Source of the DNA: CAWCLK01 sp963796225
GTDB taxonomy: Bacteria; Actinomycetota; Nitriliruptoria; Nitriliruptorales; Nitriliruptoraceae
DNA: 64,000 bases
NCBI GenBank assembly: GCA_963796225.1
Contig: CAWCLK010000020.1
Span: 124,001-188,000 of the forward strand
Direction of reading: 5' to 3'
Below, in pieces: positions 1-8,149 of this stretch; positions within the stretch are counted from its first letter, which is position 1; every line of letters begins with the position of its first letter. Under the pieces are notes generated by a model, which saw nothing but the letters and a program-made list of their open reading frames with translations, did no database searches and was not told where the DNA came from. The position numbers were made by a program, and so were the translations under genes.

Positions 1-635
1 TGCGCGACGCCCGATCGGCTGCCGTGGACCTCGGGTCCGCCGAGACCCCGGCTGTCGATGTCCTCGCCGGTCACCGCCTTCACGACCCGCGGGCCGGTGA
101 GGAACATGTACGACTCGTCGGACATCACCACGAAGTCCATCAGCGCCGGGGAGTAGGTCGCCCCGCCGGCACAGGGCCCGAGGATCATCGCCACCTGGGG
201 CACCCGCCCCGACGCCGCCACGTTGGCGCTGAAGACCCGGCCGTAGCCGTCGAGCGACGCGACGCCCTCCTGGATGCGCGCCCCGCCGGAGTCGTTGATC
301 CCGACGACGGGGACGCCTCCGCGGATCGCCTGCTCGATGGAGCGGGCGATCTTGTCGGCGTGGGCTTCGCCGAGCGAGCCGCCGAGGACCCGGCGGTCCT
401 GGGCGTACACGTTGACCTGCCGGCCGCCGATCGCGCCGGTGCCGGCGACCACGCCGTCGCCGTCGGGGCGGCGGCGGTCGAGACCGAAGGAGGTCTTGTC
501 GTGGTGGCGCTGCGAGCCGAGCTCGACGAACGTGTCGGCGTCGAGCAGCCGACCGAGCCGAGTCCGCGCCCCGTCGCCGGGGCGCAGGTCCTCGGGGTTG
601 ACCGCCGGCATGGCGGCCTGCTGGATGCGTGACAT
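1..635 (-). CDS. Acyl-CoA carboxylase carboxyltransferase (beta) subunit, C-terminus cut by window edge
   Basis: Transfers the carboxyl group from carboxybiotin to acetyl- or propionyl-CoA, giving malonyl- or methylmalonyl-CoA; next to a fatty acid synthesis operon, malonyl-CoA supply is the likely role. The visible ~211 residues carry family features: an early RLLDADTFVELG stretch, the acyl-CoA pocket GGSLGEAHADKI, GINDSGGARIQEGV, and GPCAGGATYSPALMDF forming the oxyanion region. The start is ATG at 635 (MSRIQQAAMP). It is the last visible gene of the minus-strand fab cluster, 11 bases after fabF. The rest of the protein (usually 470-530 residues) lies outside the window. AccD5/PccB-type specificity cannot be told from this fragment. 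Confidence 0.9.
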   Translation of the reverse strand, partial: MSRIQQAAMPAVNPEDLRPGDGARTRLGRLLDADTFVELGSQRHHDKTSFGLDRRRPDGDGVVAGTGAIGGRQVNVYAQDRRVLGGSLGEAHADKIARSIEQAIRGGVPVVGINDSGGARIQEGVASLDGYGRVFSANVAASGRVPQVAMILGPCAGGATYSPALMDFVVMSDESYMFLTGPRVVKAVTGEDIDSRGLGGPEVHGSRSGVA

Positions 636-646
636 GGCGAACCTTC

Positions 647-1915
647 TCAGCGGGTGAACAGCAGCGAGGCGTTCTGGCCCCCGAAGCCGAAGGAGTTGCT
701 CATGACCGCGTCCAGGGACACCTCGCGCGGGGCGTCGACGACCACGTCGAGGTCGATGGCGGGATCGACGGTGCGGGTGCCGGCCGTCGGGGGCACGAGG
801 CTGCGCCGCAGGGCCTGGATGGCGAAGATCGCCTCGACCGCACCGGCGGCACCGAGCAGGTGCCCGGTCACGCCCTTGGTCGAGGTCAGCGCGACGCGGT
901 CGGCGGCGGCCCCGAAGACGGCCCGGACCGCGCGGGACTCGGCGGCGTCGTTGAGCGGGGTGGAGGTCCCGTGGGCGTTGACGTGCCCGACGTCGTCAGC
1001 GGCGATGCCGGCGTCGGCCAGCGCGCGTTCCATGGCCAGGACCGCCCCGGCGCCGTCCTCGGGCGGTGCGGTGGCGTGGTGGGCGTCGGCGGACGCTCCC
1101 GCCCCGGCCACGACGGCCAGGACCTCGGCCCCCCGGGCGCGGGCGTCGTCCTCGCGTTCGAGCACGAGGATGCCGGCGCCCTCCCCCATGACGAACCCGT
1201 CGCGGTCCACGTCGAAGGGTCGCGAGGCCGATCCGGGGTCGTCGTTGCGGGTGAGGGCACCCATCTGGGCGAACGCGCTGACGGCCAGGCCGGTGATCCC
1301 GGCCTCGACGCCCCCGGCGACCATGACGTCGGCCTGACCGGAGCGCAGCAGGTCCCGGGCGACGTGGATCGCCGACGCGCCGGCCGCGCAGGCGGTGTTG
1401 ACGGTCATGTTGGGACCGCGCGCCCCGGCCCGGATCGCGATCGCCCCGGCCGCCGTGTTGGACAGCATCTTCGGGATGAACAGCGGGCTGGTGCGGCTGG
1501 GGCCCCGGTCGAGGTAGTTCGGGTACTCGCTGTCCCAGGTCTCGGCCCCACCGATGCCCGAGCCGAGCAGCAGCCCGACCCGGTCCCGCAGGGCGTCGTC
1601 GACGCCGGCGCCGTACGGGTCGTCCTCGGTGGGCTCGAGCAGGCCGGCGTGGGCCAGCGCCTCGGCCGCCGCCAGCAGCGCCAGCTGCGCGTAGCGGTCG
1701 GTGCGCCGCTTCGTGCCCCGGCCGAGCTCGGCGTCGGGGTCGAAGGCGGGCACCCGGCAGGCCAGGGTCACGGGCGAGCCCGCGGCGTCCAGCGCCGGGT
1801 CGAGGGCGGCGGCCGCCTTGCCGGCCAGCACACCCTCCCAGGCGTCGGCCACCCCACGCCCGGCAGGCGTGACCGCCCCGAGGCCCGTGACGACGATCCG
1901 TGGAAGGGTGGTCAT
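647..1915 (-). CDS. fabF: Beta-ketoacyl-ACP synthase II
   Basis: Condenses malonyl-ACP with a growing acyl-ACP in fatty acid elongation (cytosol). The 422-residue length is normal for the family. The active-site cysteine lies in NTACAAGASA (Cys about 176), the two catalytic histidines in NAHGTSTPLND and GVTGHLLGAAG, and the glycine-rich end NSFGFGGQN is intact. The ATG at 1915 is one base from the stop of acpP, so the two are translationally linked. It sits in the usual actinobacterial order fabD-fabH-acpP-fabF, with an added fabG. Confidence 0.97.
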   Translation of the reverse strand: MTTLPRIVVTGLGAVTPAGRGVADAWEGVLAGKAAAALDPALDAAGSPVTLACRVPAFDPDAELGRGTKRRTDRYAQLALLAAAEALAHAGLLEPTEDDPYGAGVDDALRDRVGLLLGSGIGGAETWDSEYPNYLDRGPSRTSPLFIPKMLSNTAAGAIAIRAGARGPNMTVNTACAAGASAIHVARDLLRSGQADVMVAGGVEAGITGLAVSAFAQMGALTRNDDPGSASRPFDVDRDGFVMGEGAGILVLEREDDARARGAEVLAVVAGAGASADAHHATAPPEDGAGAVLAMERALADAGIAADDVGHVNAHGTSTPLNDAAESRAVRAVFGAAADRVALTSTKGVTGHLLGAAGAVEAIFAIQALRRSLVPPTAGTRTVDPAIDLDVVVDAPREVSLDAVMSNSFGFGGQNASLLFTR

Positions 1916-1916
1916 G

Positions 1917-2186
1917 TCAGGCCTCGCTTCCCATGGGCTCGCTCACCCGCTCGACCGCCTTGGCGTCCGCGGCGTTGACGGCGTCGCCCACGGTGCGGAC
2001 GTCCTCGAGCTCCTCGTCCTCGAGCTTGATGCCGGTGCGCTCCTCGACGGCGAGGGTCAGGTCGACGACGTCGAGCGAGTCCAGGCCGAGGGCCTCGAAG
2101 GTGGCCTCGGGGGTGATCTCCTCGGCGGGGATGTCGAAGTCCTCGACGAGGATCTCGGTGAAGGTGGTCAGCATGTCCTGGTTCAT
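1917..2186 (-). CDS. acpP: Acyl carrier protein
   Basis: Carries acyl intermediates of fatty acid synthesis on a 4'-phosphopantetheine arm. It has 89 residues, acidic, with the phosphopantetheine serine in GLDSLDVVDL. A GGGAG ribosome binding site precedes the ATG. Its position between fabG and fabF is typical of a housekeeping type II fatty acid ACP, not a polyketide ACP. A short acidic tail after the four-helix core (to residue 89) is slightly longer than in most bacteria. Confidence 0.97.
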   Translation of the reverse strand: MNQDMLTTFTEILVEDFDIPAEEITPEATFEALGLDSLDVVDLTLAVEERTGIKLEDEELEDVRTVGDAVNAADAKAVERVSEPMGSEA

Positions 2187-2265
2187 GTGCAGTGCTCCCT
2201 CGTGGGGGTCGTGTCCCGACGGGCGGTCGCCCGCCGGAGGTCCGGAAGGTCGGGTGGGGATCGGG

Positions 2266-3012
2266 TCAGATGGCCGCGCCGCCGTCGACGGGCAGCACGC
2301 TGCCGGTCACGGCGCCGGCCAGCGGCGAGGCGAGGTAGGCCACGGCCGCGGCGACCTCGTCGGGCTCGACGGCCCGACCGGTCGGGGCGAGGTCGCGCAG
2401 CGCAGCGCGGGCGTCCTCGCCCAGGGCCTCGGTCATCGCGGTGGCGACGAAGCCGGGGGCCACGGCGTTGACGGTGACGCCCTTGCGGGCGACCTCGCGC
2501 GCCAGGGACTTGGTGAAGCCGATGAGGCCGGCCTTGGCCGCCCCGTACAGGGACTGGCCGGCGTTGCCGCGCAGGGCGACGATCGAGGAGATGTTGACGA
2601 TGCGGCCGTAGCGAGCCCGCATCATCGGGCGGACCGCCGCCTGCGAGACGAGCATCGCCCCGCGCAGGTTGACCTGCAGCGTGCGGTCGATGCGGTCGGC
2701 GTCCAGGCGCAGCAGGAGGTCGTCGTCGGCGATGCCGGCGTTGTTGACGACCACCGCCAGCGTGCCGAGGTCGCCGGCGCGGGCCAGCGCGGGGGCGATC
2801 GCGTCGGGGTCGCCGACGTCGATGCGGAAGGCCTCCGCCTTGCCCGCGCAGGACGCGACCACGTCGGCGGCGCCGGCCTCGTCGGAGCGGTAGCCCACGA
2901 GCACGGTGTGCCCGGCGCTCGACAGGGCACGACACACCGCGGCGCCGATGCCGCCGGAGCCCCCGGTCACGAGCGCGACCGGGTCGTCGGGAGGAACGGG
3001 CAGACGGCTCAC
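2266..3012 (-). CDS. fabG: 3-oxoacyl-ACP reductase
   Basis: NADPH-dependent reduction of 3-oxoacyl-ACP in fatty acid elongation. It is a short-chain dehydrogenase of 248 residues with the nucleotide-binding TGGSGGIGAAV near residue 16, NNAG near residue 90, the catalytic serine in ISSIVALRG and the YGAAK active-site pair. The C-terminus (GSVLPVDGGAAI) is typical of FabG. The ATG overlaps the last four bases of fabH. A second reading frame covering the same bases is only a shadow. Confidence 0.95.
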   Translation of the reverse strand: MSRLPVPPDDPVALVTGGSGGIGAAVCRALSSAGHTVLVGYRSDEAGAADVVASCAGKAEAFRIDVGDPDAIAPALARAGDLGTLAVVVNNAGIADDDLLLRLDADRIDRTLQVNLRGAMLVSQAAVRPMMRARYGRIVNISSIVALRGNAGQSLYGAAKAGLIGFTKSLAREVARKGVTVNAVAPGFVATAMTEALGEDARAALRDLAPTGRAVEPDEVAAAVAYLASPLAGAVTGSVLPVDGGAAI

Positions 3013-4046
3013 GCGGTCTCCTCGCGGGTCCAGGTCAGCAGGGTCGAGCCCCAGGTCAGCCCCGCCCCGAAGGCGGTCAGCAGCACACGGTCGCCCGGGT
3101 GCAGCCGCCCCGCGTCGCGGGCGTCGGCCAGCGCCAGGGGGATGGAGGCCGCCGAGGTGTTGGCGTGGCGGTCGACCGTGACGTGGCAGCGCTCGGGCGG
3201 GAACCCGAGCCGGTCGACGACCGCGTCGAGGATGCGCTTGTTCGCCTGGTGGCCCACGAACAGGTCGACGTCGTCGAAGTCGAGGCCGGCCGCGTCCAGC
3301 ACGGCCCGTGACGAGGCGGCCATGCGCTGCACCGCGTTGCGGTAGACCTCGCGGCCCCGCATCGTCAGGTACTGGTGCTGGCCGTCACCGGGGGCCACGG
3401 GCAGCCGTGTGCCGGTGGCCTGGCGCCACAGGATCGAGGGGTCCGACCCGTCGGAGCCGAGGTCGAAGGGCCCGAGGTCGCCGTCGTCGTCCGCGCCGAT
3501 GACCACGGCACCCGCCCCGTCGCCGAAGAGGACCCGCACGGTGCGGTCGGTGGGGTCCACGACGCGTGTCAGCGTCTCCGCACCGACCAGCAGGACCGGC
3601 GCCCCGGTGGCCAGGACCGACCCGGCGGCCAGCTGCAGCCCGTACACGAAGCCGCTGCAGGCGGCGTTGAGGTCGAGGGCGGGGACCTCCACGCCCAGCC
3701 GCGCCGCCACGAGCGGGGCGCTCCCGGGGATGGGGTGGTCGGGCGTGGTGGTCGCCACCAGCAGCATGCCGAGGTCGGCGGCCGCGACGCCGGCGTCGTC
3801 CAGCGCGCGCCGGGCCGCACGGGCCGCGAGGTCGGAGGTGGCGTCGGCGGCGTCGGCGACGTGGCGCTGCCCGATCCCGGTGCGGGAGCGGATCCACTCG
3901 TCGGAGGTGTCGAGCACCTGCGCGAGGTCGTCGTTGGTGACCACGGTGGCGGGCAGGTCGATCCCGAGGCCGAGCACCGCGACCGGCAGGCCGGTGCGCA
4001 CGCCGGCATCGCCGTCCGCGACGGGGGCGGTGAGGGTGGTGGGCAT
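3009..4046 (-). CDS. fabH: Beta-ketoacyl-ACP synthase III
   Basis: Starts fatty acid synthesis by condensing an acyl-CoA primer with malonyl-ACP. It has 345 residues. The catalytic triad is visible: Cys130 in LNAACSGF, His in FVGHQANKRI and Asn in RHANTSAASIP. The N-terminus is about 20 residues longer than E. coli FabH; the ATG at 4046 is kept because the next in-frame starts would cut into the first beta strand (VAVLGLGIDLP). It overlaps fabG by four bases. Confidence 0.96.
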   Translation of the reverse strand: MPTTLTAPVADGDAGVRTGLPVAVLGLGIDLPATVVTNDDLAQVLDTSDEWIRSRTGIGQRHVADAADATSDLAARAARRALDDAGVAAADLGMLLVATTTPDHPIPGSAPLVAARLGVEVPALDLNAACSGFVYGLQLAAGSVLATGAPVLLVGAETLTRVVDPTDRTVRVLFGDGAGAVVIGADDDGDLGPFDLGSDGSDPSILWRQATGTRLPVAPGDGQHQYLTMRGREVYRNAVQRMAASSRAVLDAAGLDFDDVDLFVGHQANKRILDAVVDRLGFPPERCHVTVDRHANTSAASIPLALADARDAGRLHPGDRVLLTAFGAGLTWGSTLLTWTREETA

Positions 4047-4060
4047 CGTGGCGGCCGTCC

Positions 4061-4294
4061 TCAGGCCCGGGCCAGCCAGAGCACGCCCTCACCAGCACCG
4101 AGGGGCTGGGCGAGGCCGGCGAGGGCGCCGGCGACGCGGCCGGCGCGGGGCGCGCGCAGCTCGACCGGGCGGCCGCCGGACTCCATGGTGGCGACGACGT
4201 CGCCCGCGGCGACGGCCGTGCCGTCGTCGGCCAGGCGGCGCACACGCCCCTCGACGGGGGTGGTGACGACGGAGCAGTTGGGGATGGGGATCAT
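4061..4294 (-). CDS. Biotinyl/lipoyl-domain-like small protein without a lysine
   Basis: A 77-residue single-domain protein with the beta-hairpin pattern of biotinyl/lipoyl domains: VVTTPVEGRVRRLADDGTAV, GDVVATMES, RAPRAGRVAGALA. In true biotin carriers the segment after the hairpin reads EAMKM and in lipoyl domains DKA; here it reads TMESGGRPVEL, and no lysine occurs anywhere in the protein. It therefore cannot be biotinylated or lipoylated in the usual way. It lies between fabD and fabH and is co-directional. Its place in a malonyl-CoA-using operon suggests a structural or regulatory derivative of a biotin carrier, but the function is unknown. Confidence 0.7.
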   Translation of the reverse strand: MIPIPNCSVVTTPVEGRVRRLADDGTAVAAGDVVATMESGGRPVELRAPRAGRVAGALAGLAQPLGAGEGVLWLARA

Positions 4295-4326
4295 GGGGGT
4301 CCTCCGGGGACGGGTGGCGGGCGGGG

Positions 4327-5253
4327 TCAGGCCGTGGCGGGGCGGGGGTCGAGCGCAGCGACGACGGAGGCGACGTCGTCCGGACCGGCGACCGAGACAC
4401 AGGGCAGGTGGGGCACGGTGCGCTTGGCGCAGCCGGCCAGCACGCCCCCGGGGCCGACCTCGACGAGCAGGTCGACCTCGTCGGCGGCGAGCATGTGCTG
4501 GACGTCGATCCACCGGACCGGCGAGAGGATCCCGTCGACCAGCGCCCGGGCGACGGCGTCGCCGCTGGTGCGCGGCAGCCCGTCGATGCCGGAGACCACC
4601 GGCACCCTCGGGTCCTGCAGGTCCAGGTGGCGCAGCGCGGCGTCCACGCGCACCACCGCGGGGGCCATGGCGGCGGAGTGGAACGCCCCCTCGACCTTGA
4701 GGGGCAGGGCGCGGCCACGCTGCTCGGCGGCCAGGCGGCCGACGTGCTCGACGGCCTGCGGCGGGCCGGCCACGACGACCTGGCCCGGGGCGTTGGCGTT
4801 GGCGATGCACGCGTCGGGGACCTGGGCGACCAGGTCCTCGACCACGTCGAGGTCGAGCCGCACGATCGCGGCCATGGCACCCGGAGATGCGGCGCAGGCG
4901 CGGCCCATGGCCTCGCCGCGGGCGACGACGAGATCGGCGCCGTCGTGCCGGTCGATGACGCCAGCGGCGACGGCGGCCGTGACCTCGCCCAGGGAGTGGC
5001 CGGCGACGACGTCCGGGTGGATACCCGCCTCCGCCAGGGCGTCGAACGCAGCCAGGGAGGCGGCGTGGATCGCCGGCTGTGCCACCGCCGTGGAGGCCGC
5101 GCAGGCGTCGGCGTCGTCGGCCAGGGACACGAGGTCGCGACCGGCTCGCTCACCGACGAGCTCGAACACGGCGGCATGGGGCGTGCCGGTCCAGGCGCTG
5201 GCCATGCCGGCGCGCTGGGCGGCCTGGCCGGGGAACAGGAAGGCGGTGCGCAC
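4327..5253 (-). CDS. fabD: Malonyl-CoA:ACP transacylase
   Basis: Loads malonyl groups onto ACP. It has 308 residues, with the FPGQAAQRAGM opening, catalytic Ser87 in VAGHSLGEVTAA, the downstream substrate arginine region (VARGEAMGRA) and the His in VEGAFHSAAM. The start is GTG at 5253 with GAGGA four bases upstream. It is the first gene of the fatty acid operon. The 231-base region upstream, shared with a divergent gene, carries a duplicated palindrome that is a good operator candidate. Confidence 0.95.
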   Translation of the reverse strand: MRTAFLFPGQAAQRAGMASAWTGTPHAAVFELVGERAGRDLVSLADDADACAASTAVAQPAIHAASLAAFDALAEAGIHPDVVAGHSLGEVTAAVAAGVIDRHDGADLVVARGEAMGRACAASPGAMAAIVRLDLDVVEDLVAQVPDACIANANAPGQVVVAGPPQAVEHVGRLAAEQRGRALPLKVEGAFHSAAMAPAVVRVDAALRHLDLQDPRVPVVSGIDGLPRTSGDAVARALVDGILSPVRWIDVQHMLAADEVDLLVEVGPGGVLAGCAKRTVPHLPCVSVAGPDDVASVVAALDPRPATA

Positions 5254-5280
5254 GGGTCCTCGTCGGGATGGGGAGCAGAC

Positions 5281-5334
5281 TTGACATCGACGTCAACTTC
5301 AACGCAGAGAACCCGAACCTGACGTCGATGTCAA
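5281..5334. promoter_or_regulatory. Duplicated palindromic operator candidate ahead of fabD
   Basis: TTGACATCGACGTCA (5281-5295) and its exact reverse complement (5320-5334) stand 24 bases apart. Each arm is itself close to palindromic (TTGAC-N6-GTCAA and CTGAC-N6-GTCAA), so this looks like two binding sites for a dimeric regulator. They are 28-81 bases upstream of the fabD GTG and 151 bases upstream of the divergent gene at 5485. A TTGACA on the minus strand inside one arm could also be a -35 element. A fatty acid synthesis regulator (FasR/MabR type) is the natural candidate, but these bases are not a published consensus I know. Confidence 0.6.
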
Positions 5335-5484
5335 CGACCCGTCGGGTGATCGCACGCCGTCACGGGCCGATCGACCCGGACATTTCGAGCCGGAGGACCC
5401 CCGCATCGTTCCGAACCACGGCACACTGGGGCGGCCGCCCCGCCCCCGCGGCCCCCTCCGACCAGACCGAACAGGCACTGGACG

Positions 5485-6870
5485 ATGACCGACGCCGAGA
5501 CCCGGTGGTCGCGGTTCCTGCGCGCCGTGAACGACGCCCGAGACCTGGACGCGCTCGGACGCGCGTCCGTCGACCTGCTCGAGCGCCTGGGGGCCGAGGC
5601 CTGTGCGGCATGGACCCGCCTGCCCCAGGGCGACTGGCGCCAGTCGGCCGCCCACGGCACCGCCCCGACCTCTCCCGAGGACTGCGACTGGCCCCAGGTC
5701 GGGGCGCTCGCGGCACGGCTCGAGGTGGTGGTGGCGTGGTCCGCCCCGGACCTCGGGGACGTCGAGACCCTGCTGGGGCTGTCCCTCGAGAGTGCCCTGC
5801 GGCGCCTGGCCGCCGAGTCCGCGACCCGAGCAGCGACCCAGAGCGGCGGGCAGCGCCTCGCGACGGTGCTGGACGCCTCCCCCGACGCGGTGCTCGTGGT
5901 GGACCCGCGCGGCCAGATCATCCACGCCAACGCCCGCGCCGCCGAGCTGTTCGGGCACGACCTCGACGAGCTCATCGGCGGCGGCATCGACCAGCTGGTG
6001 CCCGACGACGTCCGGTCACGGCACGCCTCCCTGCGCGGGAGCTACATGGTCGGGCCCTCGCAGCGTGCGATGGCGGCCGGCCAGGACCTGCGCGCCCGGC
6101 GGCGGGACGGCACCGAGTTCCCGGTGGACATCGCGCTCGCACCGATCGAGGCCGACGGCGAGCAGGCCGTGGCCGCCTTCGTGCGCGACGCCACGGCCCG
6201 CCACCAGGCCGAGGTCCACCGCCAGCAGCTTCGCGACGCCGAGCTGGCCCGGCACCAGGCCCTCGAGCTCAACGACAACGTCGTGCAGGGCCTGACCGCG
6301 TCCGTGTGGCTGATGGAGATCGGTGACGTCCCCGAGGCGCTGCACGCTGCCCGCCGCACCCTCGCCTCGGCGCGCCGCATGATGCGTGACCTGCTCGACG
6401 ACAACCAGATCGGCATCACCCCGGGCCGGCTGCAGCGAAGCAACCCGGTTCCCGCCAGCGGGCTCCAACCGCGCGACCCCGAGATCGTGGAATCCGGCGA
6501 CGCCCCGCTCCGTCTGGTGGTGGCCGACGACTCCGAGGACATCCGGCTGCTGATGGAGGTCCGGCTGCGCGGCGTCCCCGAGATCGAGCTGGTCGCGATG
6601 GCGTCCGACGGGCTCGAGGCGGTGGCCGCCGTCGACGAACACGAACCCGACGTCGTCCTCATGGACCTGTCGATGCCGCGGCTCGACGGCCTGGAGGCCA
6701 CGGCCCGCATCCGGGCCCGTCACCCCAAGGTGCGCGTCGTGGTGCTGACCGGCCACCCCCGCGCCACCATCGAGGCCCAGGCCCTTGCCGCGGGCGCCGA
6801 CGCCGTGGCCGAGAAGGGTGGGTCGTTCGACCTGCTGCTGCAGCAGGTGCGGGGCCAGGGCGTCGCCTGA
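5485..6870 (+). CDS. PAS - histidine-kinase dimerisation-like - response regulator receiver protein
   Basis: A 461-residue signalling protein, cytosolic by sequence. Residues ~1-115 form a GAF-like region; ~120-245 a PAS domain (VLDASPDAVLVVDPRG, then DGTEFPVDIALAP); ~250-305 a helical segment like the dimerisation domain of NarX-type kinases (LELNDNVVQGLTASVWLM); ~340-455 a CheY-like receiver with phospho-acceptor Asp in VVLMDLSMPRLDG, Thr in VVVLTGH and Lys in AVAEKGG. There is no ATPase domain, so it cannot autophosphorylate by the usual route; the receiver ends the protein with no output domain. It is divergent from fabD. The partner kinase is not in the window. Confidence 0.85.
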   Translation: MTDAETRWSRFLRAVNDARDLDALGRASVDLLERLGAEACAAWTRLPQGDWRQSAAHGTAPTSPEDCDWPQVGALAARLEVVVAWSAPDLGDVETLLGLSLESALRRLAAESATRAATQSGGQRLATVLDASPDAVLVVDPRGQIIHANARAAELFGHDLDELIGGGIDQLVPDDVRSRHASLRGSYMVGPSQRAMAAGQDLRARRRDGTEFPVDIALAPIEADGEQAVAAFVRDATARHQAEVHRQQLRDAELARHQALELNDNVVQGLTASVWLMEIGDVPEALHAARRTLASARRMMRDLLDDNQIGITPGRLQRSNPVPASGLQPRDPEIVESGDAPLRLVVADDSEDIRLLMEVRLRGVPEIELVAMASDGLEAVAAVDEHEPDVVLMDLSMPRLDGLEATARIRARHPKVRVVVLTGHPRATIEAQALAAGADAVAEKGGSFDLLLQQVRGQGVA

Positions 6871-6882
6871 CCGACGGCTAGC

Positions 6883-8134
6883 GTGCGTCCGGCACCGGAC
6901 ACAGGGGCTCGTCATCGACCGCGCAACCCTCGCCGCGCGTGACGCCGCCGACCCACTGGCGACCTTGCGCGACCGCTGGGAGGTCCCCGACGACCTCGTG
7001 CACCTCGACGGCAACTCGCTGGGGCCGCCGCCGCGGACGTGGCCGGACCGCATCACCCGCGAGCACGCCGCATGGCGGGACGACCAGGTCGGGGGCTGGA
7101 ACAGCGCCGGGTGGGTGGACCTGGCGACACGCGTCGCCGCGCGGCTCGCCCCCCTGCTCGGCGCCGGTGCCGACCGCGTGGCCGTCACCGACTCCACCAC
7201 CGTCAACCTGTTCCAGGCCGCCGTGGCGGCACGGCGGCTGCGCCCCGACCGCCCCGTCGTGCTGACCGAGGACGGCAACTTCCCCACCGACCGCTACGTG
7301 CTGGCCGGCGTGGCCGAGCTGACCGGTGCCCAGCTGGTGTCGGTCCCGCGCGAGCAGCTGCTCGACCGCCTCGGCGACGACGTCGCGGTGGTCGCCGTCA
7401 GCCATGTCGACTACCGCACCGGCCACCGCCACGACGCCGCCGCCGTCACCGCCGAGGCCCATCGCGTGGGCGCCGTCATGGTCTGGGACCTGGCCCACTC
7501 CACCGGGGCGGTGCACGTGGACTGGGACGGGTGGGGCGCGGACCTCGGCGTCGGCTGCACCTACAAGTTCCTCAACGGCGGACCCGGGGCCCCCGGGTAC
7601 CTCGTGGCCGGCGCGGCGGTCGCGGACCAGCTCGTCCCGGCCATCCGCGGCTGGTTCGGGCACGACGCCCCGTTCGACTTCGCCCCGACGTGGACCGCGG
7701 CGGCCGGTGCGGCCCGGTTCCGCAACGGCACCCCGCCGGTGATGTCCCTGGTCGGCGTCGACGAGGCGCTCGCCGGGTTCGCCGGGGTCGACACCGCCGC
7801 CCTCGACGCCCGCGGCGGCCAGCTCGGCGACGCCTTCATCGAGCTGTGCGACCAGCACCTCGGGGACGCCGTGGAGGTGGTCTCCCCGCGCGACCGCGCC
7901 CGCCGCGGGGCGCAGGTCTCGCTGCGCCACCCGCAGGCCTACCCCGTGATGCGCGCCCTGATCGACCGCCGCGTGCTCGGGGACCACCGCCCGCCCGACC
8001 TGCTGCGCTTCGGGTTCGCCCCGGCCCTCGTGCGCCACGTCGACGTGGCCGACGCGGTCACGACGCTGGCCGAGGTGCTGGCCGACGGGGCGCACGAGGA
8101 CCCGCGCTACACCCAGCGGCACACCGTGATCTGA
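6883..8134 (+). CDS. kynU: Kynureninase (5' end uncertain, probable one-base error near 6910)
   Basis: PLP enzyme that cleaves kynurenine to anthranilate and alanine (or 3-hydroxykynurenine in NAD synthesis). Family hallmarks: VHLDGNSLGPPP near the N-terminus, VTDSTTVNLFQ, WDLAHSTGAVHVDWD, the PLP lysine in GCTYKFLNGGPGAPGYL and FRNGTPPVMSL. The frame is clear from about 6911, but no ATG, GTG or TTG lies at the expected place: the codon before IDRATLAARDAADPL is GTC. A GTG at 6883 in another frame would fit if one base was added near 6910; a TTG at 6785 would overlap the previous gene by 86 bases. No tryptophan dioxygenase or other pathway gene is adjacent. Confidence 0.88.
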
Positions 8135-8149
8135 CGCGGTGCGGACCGG

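Noticed and set aside
629..1978. Plus-strand frames of 400 residues or more opposite fabF and other genes
   Set aside because: High-GC DNA leaves antisense frames open. Their composition (Arg, Gly, His, Val rich) and lack of any family pattern mark them as shadows.
6785..6882. TTG start at 6785 for kynureninase
   Set aside because: It would overlap the receiver domain of the preceding gene by 86 bases and adds residues without family similarity.
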